Positions 49,071-56,701 of a stretch of 64,000 bases of DNA are shown here, one piece after another (position 1 is the stretch's first letter; the number at the start of each line of letters is the position of its first letter). The position numbers were made by a program, and so were the translations under genes. This DNA comes from Kitasatospora sp. NBC_01266 (GTDB lineage: Bacteria > Actinomycetota > Actinomycetes > Streptomycetales > Streptomycetaceae). The notes beneath the pieces are model-generated. The model worked only from the letters and a program-made list of their open reading frames with translations, did no database searches and was not told the origin of the DNA. The DNA is taken from the NCBI RefSeq assembly GCF_036242395.1, contig NZ_CP108458.1, forward strand, positions 3,906,001-3,970,000. The letters run 5' to 3'.

Positions 49071-49108
49071 CGCCGTTGGGCCCGTTCCGGGGAGCGGACC
49101 CAACGGCG
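49071..49108 (+). terminator. Terminator between lipase and CDF-like genes
   Basis: 18-base arms 49071-49088 and 49091-49108 with two mismatches and a 2-base loop. Stands between convergent genes, so it can serve both. Confidence 0.85.
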
Positions 49109-49129
49109 TCCGTTCGGCCCGACGCTGCG

Positions 49130-49729
49130 TCAGCGCTTCGCCCGGAAGATCCCCAGCGCCTCGCGCGCCGCGTACGCCGCCAGCAGGTATCCCACCAGCG
49201 GGTCGGCCCACCACCAGCCCAGCACGCTGCCGAGCAGCAGCCCGAGCAGCACGGCGACGGCGAGCGCCCCGTAGACCAGGGCCACCCGCGCCTCGGTGCG
49301 CAGCACCTGGTTGTCGAGCGCGGCCCCCGTGCGGGCCTGGCCCGCCGCGAGGGCGGACAACACGGCGGCGGTGGCGGCGGTCCAGCCGATGCCCAGCGGC
49401 GAGTGGCGCGCGTGGAAGCCGTCGACCAGCACCAGCGTCGACTGGATCGCGAGATAGCCGGCCAGCAGCGCGAAGCCGCCGCCGACCAGCCGCAGCGCCA
49501 GTTGCCGGTGCGCCTTGCCGGTTCCGGTCAGCTCCCCGAGCACGACCGCCGAGGCCCCCGCCTCGAGCAGCGAGTCCAGGCCGAGCCCGGCCAGCGCCAC
49601 CGATCGCGCGGCGAGCGCCGCCACCGCGAGGACGGCGATCCCGGCGACCTGCCAGCCGAGGGTGGCGCAGGCGAAGGCGATGCCCCGGCGTAGCAGGGTC
49701 TGGCGGGAGATCTCGCGAACGATCGGCAC
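49130..49729 (-). CDS. Cation diffusion facilitator-like membrane protein
   Basis: 199 residues from GTG 49729 (alternative GTG about 49750). Membrane segments cover most of it: LGWQVAGIAVLAVAALAARSVALAGLGLDSLLEAGASAVVL at the start and VALVYGALAVAVLLGLLLGSVLGWWWADPLVGYLLAAYAAREAL at the end, which match the first and last parts of CDF transporters. The Asp/His metal-site residues of helices II and V are partly missing (TEARVALVYG where relatives have a D-x-x-x-T-x-C arrangement) and the cytoplasmic domain is absent. It may move a different cation or be non-transporting. Confidence 0.75.
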   Translation of the reverse strand: MPIVREISRQTLLRRGIAFACATLGWQVAGIAVLAVAALAARSVALAGLGLDSLLEAGASAVVLGELTGTGKAHRQLALRLVGGGFALLAGYLAIQSTLVLVDGFHARHSPLGIGWTAATAAVLSALAAGQARTGAALDNQVLRTEARVALVYGALAVAVLLGLLLGSVLGWWWADPLVGYLLAAYAAREALGIFRAKR

Positions 49730-49793
49730 CGGCCGCAGTCTGCCAGGCACCCCTCGGCCCCGCCAGAACCTCTCACCCACGGCACCCGCGACA

Positions 49794-49811
49794 CTCCCCC
49801 GCCCGGGGGAG
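49794..49811 (-). terminator. Hairpin after the RidA gene
   Basis: CTCCCCCG and CGGGGGAG, exact 8-bp arms with a CC loop, 33 bases past the RidA stop on the minus strand. Confidence 0.55.
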
Positions 49812-49844
49812 CGCGGTGGAACGACCGGCGGTCCGCACCCGGCG

Positions 49845-50252
49845 CTACGGCAGTGCGACGACCGCGTCGACCTCGACCAGGAACCCGGGGCGGAACAGCG
49901 AGGAGACCTCGACCAGCGTGCTGGCCGGGTTGGCCTGCTCGCCCAGCACCGGCCGGATGAACTCGTCGCGCGCATCGCGGATCGCCTGCACCTCACCGAC
50001 GTCCAGCAGGTACCAGCCGAACCGCACGACGTTGTCCCAGTCGGCGCCCAACTCCCGCAGGACCGCCCGCAGATTGCGCATCGCCTGCCTGGCCTGCGCC
50101 GCCACATCGCCCGCACCGACCAGCTCGCCGTCGCCGTCGATCGCCACCTGCCCCGAGACGAAGGCGAGTCGGCCGGAGGTGACCACGGCGTGCGCGTAGC
50201 CGGGGCCGGGCGCGAGGTCCGGCACCTCGGTGAGTCGGGCATCGACAGGCAT
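49845..50252 (-). CDS. RidA family protein with substituted active-site Arg
   Basis: 135 residues from ATG 50252, 3 bases after GGGGGAT; an ATG at 50279 is less likely. Standard RidA fold: AHAVVTSGRLAFVSGQVAID, DVAAQARQAMRNLRAVLRELGADWDNVVRFGWYL and the C-terminal STLVEVSSLFRPGFLVEVDAVVALP. In imine/enamine deaminases the motif before VEV is PAR; here it is PAS, so the substrate-binding Arg is gone and this belongs to a non-archetypal Rid subgroup. Function uncertain. Confidence 0.88.
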   Translation of the reverse strand: MPVDARLTEVPDLAPGPGYAHAVVTSGRLAFVSGQVAIDGDGELVGAGDVAAQARQAMRNLRAVLRELGADWDNVVRFGWYLLDVGEVQAIRDARDEFIRPVLGEQANPASTLVEVSSLFRPGFLVEVDAVVALP

Positions 50253-50346
50253 GGGATCCCCCGGTGTTGAGATCGTCAACGTGCTCGGAGCGCAAACCTA
50301 CCAACCCGCTGACCCGGCGCCGGAGCGGCCAGGACGTCGCTCACCG

Positions 50347-51093
50347 CTACCGCACGCGCCGGGCGATCGTGATGATCTCCCGGGCCCCGGCCCCGGTGAC
50401 CGGCTCGCCGCCCCAGTAGCCGTACTGCGCCTCGATCTCGAAGCCCGCAGCGGCGAGGAACGCGTTGAGCGGCGCCACGTCGAGGAAGCGCAGGCTGGTC
50501 CGGTCGGCCTGGAGCACGGTGCCGTCCGGTGTGGCCATCGTCCCGTCGAAGGTGACCACGTCGGCGGTGACGGAGTCGACCTCGTGCCACAGGCGCAACG
50601 GACGCCCGAAGGCCTCGAAGTCGAGCACGTTGGACGGGTTCCAGCCTTCCCAGGCCCGCGCCCTCGGGTGCCGGGTCTCGAAGGCGAAGCGGCCGCCCGG
50701 GCGCAGGGATGCGTGGATCGCGGCCAGGGAGGAGCGCAGCTCGTCGTCGGTGAGCAGGCACTGGAAGGCGTGGCCGGTCATCGTCGCGAGCTCGAAGCCG
50801 GCGCCGGCCCGGTCAACCCGGTCCGCCTGGGCAGCCGTACCCTCGATCCAGTCGATGTCGGTCCGCCGCTGGGCCCGGGCCAGCGCGGCGCGGTCCGGGT
50901 CCAGGCCGACCAGGCGGCCGTGGTGGCCCTGTTCGCGGGCCCGGATCAGCATCGCGCCGGTGCCGCAGCCGACGTCCAGGACCGAATCCGCCGCCATCAC
51001 CAGCTCGTTGTAGAAGCGGTCCTCGGGGCGGTGGCCCGGGTCCCAGGGGTTCAGCAGGTCGTACAGCGCGGCGGCGTCGGCGTCCGAGATCAC
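50347..51093 (-). CDS. Class I SAM-dependent methyltransferase
   Basis: 248 residues from GTG 51093. Motif I is VLDVGCGTGAMLIRARE, motif II GLDPDRAAL, the acidic motif ATMTGHAFQCL, and SLRPGGRFAFETRHP closes the core; a C-terminal beta domain (WHEVDSVTADVVTFDGTM) follows. Looks like a small-molecule methyltransferase of the UbiE/Methyltransf_25 kind. RidA lies downstream on the same strand with a 94-base gap. Confidence 0.9.
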   Translation of the reverse strand: MISDADAAALYDLLNPWDPGHRPEDRFYNELVMAADSVLDVGCGTGAMLIRAREQGHHGRLVGLDPDRAALARAQRRTDIDWIEGTAAQADRVDRAGAGFELATMTGHAFQCLLTDDELRSSLAAIHASLRPGGRFAFETRHPRARAWEGWNPSNVLDFEAFGRPLRLWHEVDSVTADVVTFDGTMATPDGTVLQADRTSLRFLDVAPLNAFLAAAGFEIEAQYGYWGGEPVTGAGAREIITIARRVR

Positions 51094-51148
51094 CGCGACA
51101 GTGTGGGCCGAACCCCGTGTTCCGGCAACTGGTTTCGCGAGTGGGCGA

Positions 51149-51188
51149 ACGCGTTGAGCCCCCGGCCGAGGCCGGGGGCTCAACGCGT
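51149..51188 (-). terminator. Perfect 18-bp hairpin after the PBP gene
   Basis: Arms 51149-51166 and 51171-51188, exact, with loop CGAG; begins 13 bases past the penicillin-binding protein stop. Confidence 0.9.
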
Positions 51189-51201
51189 CAGGGCGGCGGT
51201 A

Positions 51202-53334
51202 TCACTGGCCGGGGCTGGCCCCGCCGCTCGGGCTGGAGCCGTCGGTCGGGCTGGTGGGGGGGTTCAGCGCGGGTGCGCTGGGCAGCGAGATGGGGGGGAA
51301 GCTGTTGACCGGGGTGCCGGCCACGATGGCCTGCATCGCCTCGTGCCAGACCGGGCCCGCGACCTGGCCACCGAAGGCCTGCTCGATCGGGCTGCCGCCG
51401 AGGACCTGCCCCTCCAGCGGCTGCTGGGTGCCGGTGTCACTGACCACGGTGGCGCCCACCACGTCCGGGGTGTAGCCGATGAACCAGGCCTGCAGGGCCT
51501 TGTCGGTGGTGCCGGTCTTACCGGCGGAGTCACGACCGGCCAGACCCTGGCCGCTGGCGGTGCCGCCGTCCTGCACCACGCCCTTGAGCATCGCGGTCAT
51601 CGTGTCGGCGGTGTTCGCCGACATGACCTGGGAGCAGTTGGCCGACGGGACGGCCACGCTCTTGCCGTCCGGGCCGGTCACCGAGCTGATCGCGATCGGG
51701 TCGCAGAAGACGCCGTGCGAGGCGAAGGTCGCGTACACGCCCGCCATCTGCAGCGGCGTCAGGGAGTTGACGCCCAGCGTCATCGCGGGGACCACCTGGA
51801 GCTTCTGGCCGCCGGCCTGCTGGGTGATGCCGAGCTTGTTGGCCATCTGATCGACCGTGCAGAGCCCGACCTGGCCCTCCAGCGTGGCGAAGTAGGTGTT
51901 GATCGACGCGGACAGTGCCAGCGGCATGCCGATGTCCCCGGCCTCCGCGGTGGAGTCGTTGTGGACCTCGCCGCTCGACTTGAAGCGGCCGCCCTGGCAG
52001 TCCTTCATCTCGGGCCAGGGCATGCTGTACGGCACGGTGAGGTTCGTGTCATCGCCCATGCCGTTCTCCATCGCGGCGGCGGCCACGATCGGCTTGAAGG
52101 TCGAGCCGGTCGGGAAGCCCTGGCCGCCGCCCATCGCATGGCTGACGTTGAGGTTCATCGTGGTCTGGTTGGTGCCCAGACCGTAGGGGTGGCTCTGCCC
52201 CATCGCCAGGATCTTGCCGGTGCCCGGCTGCACCACGCTCATCACGGCCGCCGGCTTGTCGGAGGCGTTCGCGTTGTCCGCCATCGACTGGTTGACCGCG
52301 TTCTGCGCCTTCGGGTCCAGGGTGGTGTGGATCTGCAGCCCGCCCCGGTTCCACAGCGCCTGCCGGTCGGCGGTGCTGGCGCCGAACGCCGGGTCCGAGA
52401 GCATGATCTGCTTCACGTAGTCGCAGAAGAAGCCCTCGCCCGCCTTGGCCGTGATGCAGCCCTGCTGCGGCGGGGTGACCGTGAGCTGGATCGGGGTGTT
52501 GATCGCCTGGTCGGCCGCGGCCTGGGTGATGGTCCCGTACTGGGCCATCTTCTTCAGCACCGTGTCGCGTCGTTCCTTGGCGTTGGCCTTGTGCACGATC
52601 GGGTCGTAGTTGGTGGGCGACTGCTCGATGCCGGCCAGCAGGGCTGCTTCCGGGAGCGTCAGGTCCTTCGCGTCGGTGCTGAAGTACCGCTGGGACGCCG
52701 CCTCGATCCCGTAGGCGTTCTCACCGAAGAAGGTGATGTTGAGGTAGTTGGTCAGGATCTGGTCCTTGGTCAGCGTCTGCTCGACGCTGATCGCGTACTT
52801 CATCTCCTGGATCTTGCGGCCGATGGTCTGGCGCTGTGCCTGCTGCACGGCTGCCGCGTCGTCACCGGCCTCGTCGACGAAGACGTTCTTGACGTACTGC
52901 TGGGTCAGCGTGGAGGCGCCCTGGGTGCCGCCACCGCTCGCGTTGCTGTCCAGCGCCCGCGCCAGGCCCTTGGGGTCGATGGCGCCGTGCTGGTAGAAGC
53001 GGTTGTCCTCGATGTCGACCAGCGCCGACTTCACCAGCGGGGATATCTGGTCACTCGGCACCACGGTGCGGTCGCGGTCGTAGACGGTGGCGATCACGCC
53101 GTTGTTCGCGTCGTAGATCGTGGAGGCCTGGGAGAGCGGCGGCGTCTTGAAGTCGCTCGGCAGACTGTTGAAGTTGTCGACCGAGGCCTTCGCGCCCAGG
53201 CCAACTCCGCCTACGAACGGAAGAGCCATGCCGGCCAGCAGGACACCGGCCACGCCGCTCGCACCGATCAGGCGGACGCCTGAGGAGAGCAGCACCAGTG
53301 GACGGGAAGCGCGGGAAGGGGACTTCGACACCAT
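51202..53334 (-). CDS. Bifunctional penicillin-binding protein (glycosyltransferase-transpeptidase)
   Basis: 710 residues. Single N-terminal membrane helix (GVRLIGASGVAGVLLAGMALPFVGGVGL), then the GT51 domain with catalytic Glu109 in EDNRFYQHGAIDPKGLARAL and the second Glu region QNIxxYLN-like LTNYLNITFFGENAYGIEAAS, then the transpeptidase domain with SxxK at Ser411 (GSTFKP), the S-I-N motif near 477 and KTGTTD at 606. Ends in a Pro/Ser/Gly-rich tail. It polymerises and crosslinks peptidoglycan. The GGAAAAT/ATTTTCC repeat at 53361-53383 lies right upstream. Confidence 0.95.
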   Translation of the reverse strand: MVSKSPSRASRPLVLLSSGVRLIGASGVAGVLLAGMALPFVGGVGLGAKASVDNFNSLPSDFKTPPLSQASTIYDANNGVIATVYDRDRTVVPSDQISPLVKSALVDIEDNRFYQHGAIDPKGLARALDSNASGGGTQGASTLTQQYVKNVFVDEAGDDAAAVQQAQRQTIGRKIQEMKYAISVEQTLTKDQILTNYLNITFFGENAYGIEAASQRYFSTDAKDLTLPEAALLAGIEQSPTNYDPIVHKANAKERRDTVLKKMAQYGTITQAAADQAINTPIQLTVTPPQQGCITAKAGEGFFCDYVKQIMLSDPAFGASTADRQALWNRGGLQIHTTLDPKAQNAVNQSMADNANASDKPAAVMSVVQPGTGKILAMGQSHPYGLGTNQTTMNLNVSHAMGGGQGFPTGSTFKPIVAAAAMENGMGDDTNLTVPYSMPWPEMKDCQGGRFKSSGEVHNDSTAEAGDIGMPLALSASINTYFATLEGQVGLCTVDQMANKLGITQQAGGQKLQVVPAMTLGVNSLTPLQMAGVYATFASHGVFCDPIAISSVTGPDGKSVAVPSANCSQVMSANTADTMTAMLKGVVQDGGTASGQGLAGRDSAGKTGTTDKALQAWFIGYTPDVVGATVVSDTGTQQPLEGQVLGGSPIEQAFGGQVAGPVWHEAMQAIVAGTPVNSFPPISLPSAPALNPPTSPTDGSSPSGGASPGQ

Positions 53335-53714
53335 GGCATCGACCGTACGTTCCTACACTGGGAAAATGGTAAGGGTATTTTCCGCAGCTCGTAACAGTAC
53401 GGTCACAGTGCTGTTCTGAGCTGCCTTCAGGGGGTCGCGGGAGGCCTCAGGAGACCCCGCGAGGCAGCGGCGGTAGGCGTCGCGGCACCCCGAGCTTCGG
53501 GCTTCGAGACCCGAGCGCTCTCACTGCGGAACGGTGGGTGGTACATATCCCGCCCACCCACCCAATGCTCTTGCAAGCCGATGAGTATGACTTATTGTCA
53601 TCAGTTGGCAACTGCCAGCGATCGCGGTGTACGGTTCGCGCAAAGAAGCAACCCCCGCCGGTGCACCAACACCGAACGGGGGTCTGACCGACACGAATCG
53701 AGCCGATCGATCCA
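53335..53714. other. 380-base divergent region with several symmetric sites
   Basis: It contains GGAAAAT-N9-ATTTTCC (53361-53383) near the PBP start, ATGAC-N5-GTCAT (53587-53601) and TGGCA-AC-TGCCA (53606-53617) in front of the MarR-like gene, and an ACCCCCG...CGGGGGT stem (53651-53683) in its leader. No gene is supported here. Confidence 0.55.
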
Positions 53715-54797
53715 GTGGCTACTCACCATGCTATCGCCGCCCCCGGCTACGGCAAGCGGTCCGCGCCGTCGCAATACCCGAGCGGGCCGGACGACTTCGC
53801 TCACCTGCCCGACCGCGAGGCCGAAATCGCCCGCCACATCGACGGCCTGCCCGAAGGCGCGGCCGTCGACATCAAGTCCCTCGCCCGCGCGCTCGCCCGC
53901 TACGGGCAGCAGGCCGTGAGCACCGTGCTCCGTGCGCTCATCCGCAAAGGCCACCTGCGCCGGGTGCGCGAGACGGTGGGCGACGGCCTGACCCAGTGGG
54001 TCTCCCGGACGTACTTCTCGCGCACGCCGCGCAGCGCCACCTGGTGGGAGAAGTTCCTCAACGACCGCGAAAGCAGTGGGCGCACGGACCCCGCGCCCGC
54101 GCCCCCGGCGCGCTCCTTCTCCTACCGGGCGCTGGCCTCGCTGGCCGCCGCCGACCGGCGGATGATGCTCTCGGCCGCCGAGTGCGCGGAGTTGGAGGCG
54201 CTCGCCGCCGAGTGGTTCGCGCGCGGAGTGACCGTCGAGCAGTTCCGCTTCGCGATGACCAACGGCTTGCCCGCGACCGTGCAGTGCCCCGGTGCGTTCG
54301 CGCGCAAGCGGCTGATCGACCGGCTGCCGCCGGCGCGGGACACCGAGCCGCAGCCGCCGTCCGAGCGGCTGACGGAGTGCCAGGGCTGCCACCGCCCGGC
54401 CCGCCCGACCGCGCTGCGGGACGGGCTCTGCCGCAGCTGCTGGGAGGAGGAACCGGCACCGGGCGAGGGCCGGGCAGGCGACAGCCGGGCAGGCGACAGC
54501 CGGGCAGGCGACAGCCGGGCAGGCGGCCAGGAACAGGAGACACCGACCGGGATGATCGCCGGGATCCGGGCCGCGATCCGGGAGCGCAGAGCGCCCCGAG
54601 AGGTCAGCCCTGCTGCCGGGCCGCCGCCACCAGCAGCTCCGACGCCGCCTCCGGCAGGTCCAAGTGCCCGGAGATCCACGACGCTTCATGACCGGTACGG
54701 GCCAGCACCCACGCGGTCTGCAGCCGCCCCAGCGGACAGCCGGCCAGGTACGGCCGCACCGCCTCCAGCGGAAAGCCCGCCAGGCTCTCGGCGGTGA
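53715..54797 (+). CDS. MarR-type winged helix and zinc-knuckle protein
   Basis: 360 residues from GTG 53715. Residues 25-100 form a winged-helix domain (LPDREAEIARHIDGLPEGAAVDIKSLARALARYGQQAVSTVLRALIRKGHL) often labelled MarR-family in streptomycetes; a conserved helical domain follows (LAAADRRMMLSAAECAELEALAAEWFARG), then a CQGCHRPA...CRSCW zinc knuckle (about 226-245). After that come GDSRA repeats and a Pro-rich end, whose codons have weaker GC bias and run antisense to the 127-aa gene for 194 bases. The real protein may end earlier. Confidence 0.82.
   Translation: MATHHAIAAPGYGKRSAPSQYPSGPDDFAHLPDREAEIARHIDGLPEGAAVDIKSLARALARYGQQAVSTVLRALIRKGHLRRVRETVGDGLTQWVSRTYFSRTPRSATWWEKFLNDRESSGRTDPAPAPPARSFSYRALASLAAADRRMMLSAAECAELEALAAEWFARGVTVEQFRFAMTNGLPATVQCPGAFARKRLIDRLPPARDTEPQPPSERLTECQGCHRPARPTALRDGLCRSCWEEEPAPGEGRAGDSRAGDSRAGDSRAGGQEQETPTGMIAGIRAAIRERRAPREVSPAAGPPPPAAPTPPPAGPSARRSTTLHDRYGPAPTRSAAAPADSRPGTAAPPPAESPPGSRR
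54470..54529. repeat. Four 15-bp tandem units coding (GDSRA) repeats
   Basis: Units CCGGGCAGGCGACAG at 54470, 54485 and 54500 are identical and a fourth diverges to 54529. They lie in frame in the MarR-type gene, before the stretch that overlaps the opposite gene. Confidence 0.9.
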
Positions 54798-54987
54798 ACC
54801 AGTCGTCGGCCGCCCCCGCAGCCGACCCCATGACCGGCTCCACCGCCGGCTCCACCGCCGACTCCCCCGCCAACTCCCCCACCACGACCGCCCGGCGCCG
54901 CCACCGCCGGAACGCCGCCAGTCCGCCCCGCACGCTGCTCCACACGTCCGCGCCCCCTGCCTCGCGCCGCGCCGTCGCCCGGTTCAC
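54604..54987 (-). CDS. Hypothetical protein downstream of mgtC
   Basis: 127 residues from GTG 54987, which lies inside the 17-bp tandem repeat that also carries the mgtC stop. Composition: basic start (RRWRRRAVVVGELAG), a Glu/Pro repeat, then a conserved-looking part DDWFTAESLAGFPLEAVRPYLAGCPLGRLQTAWVLARTGHEASWISGHLDLPEAASELL with helical character. Third codon positions are strongly GC-rich, which supports coding on this strand even though it overlaps the 3' end of the MarR-type gene. Not recognised. Last gene of the Mg2+ locus. Confidence 0.7.
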   Translation of the reverse strand: MNRATARREAGGADVWSSVRGGLAAFRRWRRRAVVVGELAGESAVEPAVEPVMGSAAGAADDWFTAESLAGFPLEAVRPYLAGCPLGRLQTAWVLARTGHEASWISGHLDLPEAASELLVAAARQQG

Positions 54988-55055
54988 GCCGGCGCCCGGT
55001 TCACGCCAACGCCTGGTTCACGCCAACGCCTGGTTCACGCCAACGCCTGGTTAAC
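54971..55055. repeat. Five tandem 17-bp units with stop and start codons
   Basis: Units start at 54971, 54988, 55005, 55022 and 55039. Read on the minus strand each begins GTGAACCRGGCG (the first GTTAAC). Copies 3 and 4 are identical. The mgtC gene ends in the second copy read on that strand, and the GTG of the 127-aa gene opens the fifth. GTGA gives an overlapping start and stop in each copy; 17 is not a multiple of 3, so unit number sets the frame relation. Confidence 0.9.
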
Positions 55056-55760
55056 GTCCTCCTCCTCGTCCAGGTGCCAGTGCAGATCCCGCACCCCCGG
55101 CTCCAGCGAGAGCCGGGAGATCACCTGCTCCAACGCGCTGGCCACGTCACCGCTGACCGAGAGCGAGGCGCGCAGGCTGGTGGTCTCCGGGGTCTCCCGG
55201 CGGGCCCGCAGGCCGGTCGGGGTGAGGCCCGAGCTGGTGAGGGCCTGGAGCAGCAGGGCCCGGATATGGGTCTCGGAGCTGCGGTCGCAGCGCAGGTGCA
55301 GGTTGGCCTCGACCACCGCGTCGGGGTCGGTGCCGGCGGCCGGGACCCGGTCGAGCAGGCGTCCGGCGGGACGGCCGACCACGTGGACGGCGATCACGGC
55401 CAGCGTCCCGATCACGGCGAAGCCGTACTTGCCGGAGGCGGCCAGCACCCCGGCGGCGGCCGAGCACCAGAGCGTGGCAGCGGTGTTGAGGCCGCGCACC
55501 CCGGCGCCGTCACGCAGGATCACGCCACCGCCGAGGAACCCGATACCGGAGACCACGTAGGAGGCCACCCGGGTCGGGCTGCTGGTGTCGCCGACGGCCT
55601 CGCTGTAGAGCACGAACAGGGTGGCCCCGGTGGCGACCAGCGCGTTGGTGCGCAGGCCGGCCATCCGGGCCCGCCACTGGCGTTCGACCCCGATCACGGC
55701 ACCGCACAGGACGCCGGTACCCAGTCGGAGCAGGAAGTCGAGGGTGGACAGGGCGTGCAT
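55035..55760 (-). CDS. MgtC/SapB family protein
   Basis: 241 residues. Membrane part 1-140 has the MgtC signature: LLRLGTGVLCGAVIGVERQWRARMAGLRTNALVATGATLFVL, then RVASYVVSGIGFLGGGVILRDGAGVRGLNTAATLWCSAAAGVLAASG. The C-terminal 100 residues are a soluble ACT-like domain. In Salmonella and Mycobacterium, MgtC is needed for growth at low Mg2+ and inhibits ATP synthase; it is not itself a transporter. Location next to an M-box-controlled transporter supports a Mg2+ role. ATG 55760 follows the DNA-binding protein by 27 bases. Confidence 0.93.
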   Translation of the reverse strand: MHALSTLDFLLRLGTGVLCGAVIGVERQWRARMAGLRTNALVATGATLFVLYSEAVGDTSSPTRVASYVVSGIGFLGGGVILRDGAGVRGLNTAATLWCSAAAGVLAASGKYGFAVIGTLAVIAVHVVGRPAGRLLDRVPAAGTDPDAVVEANLHLRCDRSSETHIRALLLQALTSSGLTPTGLRARRETPETTSLRASLSVSGDVASALEQVISRLSLEPGVRDLHWHLDEEEDVNQALA

Positions 55761-55787
55761 GAAGCACCTCCTCGGGGATCGCTGGGG

Positions 55788-56195
55788 TCAACGGGTGCGG
55801 CGGTGGTCAGGCCCGGCGAAGGCCGGGTCGAACTTGTAGCCGATCTGCCGGACGGTGGTGATGGCGTCGCGATGAGCCGGGCCGAGCTTACGGCGGATCC
55901 GGGCCACATGAGTGCTGACCGTCCTGGTGTCGCCGAGATTCGGGCGGCCCCAGACGGCCTCCATCAACTGGCTGCGGGAGAGCACCCGCTTGGGCTGGGC
56001 CATCAGGTGGGCGAGCAACTCGAACTCCAGGTAGGTGAGGTCGAGCCGCCGCCCGTCGACGGTGGCAGTGCGCTGGTCGATGTCGACCACCACGCCGACC
56101 GCCGTGAGGCGCCGGGTCGGCGCCTCCACCATGGGAGCAGTCGCGGTTGGATTGTCGGAGAAGATCAGCTGAACCCTGGGGTAGTGCAGGGGCAT
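55788..56195 (-). CDS. OmpR/PhoB-type DNA-binding protein without receiver domain
   Basis: 135 residues. After a 30-residue lead a winged helix of the Trans_reg_C type is complete: VVVDIDQRTATVDGRRLDLTYLEFELLAHLMAQPKRVLSRSQLMEAVWGRPNLGDTRTVSTHVARIRRKLG, then TVRQIGYKFD. No phospho-receiver is present, so it is not a two-component regulator. It starts 15 bases after the 93-aa gene and is 27 bases before mgtC, so it could act in the control of this Mg2+ locus; the ligand or signal is unknown. Confidence 0.88.
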   Translation of the reverse strand: MPLHYPRVQLIFSDNPTATAPMVEAPTRRLTAVGVVVDIDQRTATVDGRRLDLTYLEFELLAHLMAQPKRVLSRSQLMEAVWGRPNLGDTRTVSTHVARIRRKLGPAHRDAITTVRQIGYKFDPAFAGPDHRRTR

Positions 56196-56210
56196 CGAAA
56201 CGTCTCCTTC

Positions 56211-56492
56211 TCAGCTCTCGGCGTGCCAGGCGGCTTCGAGGTGGACGGTCCCGGCGCGGTCGGTGACGGCGTGCCACTCGGCGGCCAGCCGCACGCGCTG
56301 CCGCTGCGGAGCGGCGGTGGCGCGCGGCGCCGGGGGCCGGAAGGTGTGCAGCACCGGGCTGTCGAGCGGGCTGTCGGCCAGCCGGCGCAGCAACTGCGCC
56401 AGGAAGGTCCGGACCCGGACGGTGCCGCCGAGGCCGATGGCCGGTCGCGGTCGGGCCGCCGGGAGCGCGGTGTGGAACGTGAAGACGGACAC
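56211..56492 (-). CDS. 93-residue hypothetical protein
   Basis: GTG 56492 stands after an excellent GGAGGTGAGC site. The sequence has a beta-rich appearance: VSVFTFHTALP, GGTVRVRTFLAQLLRRLADSPLDSPVLHTF, then RQRVRLAAEWHAVTDRAGTVHLEAAWH. Not recognised. First gene of the group 93-aa/wHTH/mgtC; a palindrome in its promoter (56547-56564) suggests regulation. No membrane or signal segments. Confidence 0.72.
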   Translation of the reverse strand: MSVFTFHTALPAARPRPAIGLGGTVRVRTFLAQLLRRLADSPLDSPVLHTFRPPAPRATAAPQRQRVRLAAEWHAVTDRAGTVHLEAAWHAES

Positions 56493-56546
56493 GGGGAGCT
56501 CACCTCCGTGGACGGCGTGCGCGCACGTCACGCGCACGCGGGCATG

Positions 56547-56564
56547 GCGAAGCGAACGCTTCGC
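56547..56564. promoter_or_regulatory. GCGAAGCG-AA-CGCTTCGC palindrome upstream of the mgtC group
   Basis: Exact 8-bp arms, 55-72 bases before the 93-aa gene start and after the terminator of the transporter. A likely operator, perhaps for the OmpR-type protein encoded in the group. Confidence 0.5.
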
Positions 56565-56652
56565 GCGATTGAGCGTGCGTCAGTTGAAAGGCAGGAGGAG
56601 CTGTTGAACGGCAGGGTTGGAGGCCGGGACGAGTTGGGCCGGGGAAGGCGGC

Positions 56653-56690
56653 CCCTGTCCGGCCGGCCGGGACCGGGCGGCCGGACAGGG
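56653..56690 (-). terminator. Terminator after the NRAMP-type gene
   Basis: 13-bp exact arms (56653-56665 and 56678-56690) 12 bases past the transporter stop. It separates the riboswitch-controlled gene from the mgtC group, which then needs its own promoter. Confidence 0.85.
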
Positions 56691-56701
56691 CGCCTCGGCC
56701 G

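Noticed and set aside
50230..53283. A 1,017-codon plus-strand frame
   Set aside because: Antisense of the methyltransferase and penicillin-binding protein genes, both with full catalytic motifs.
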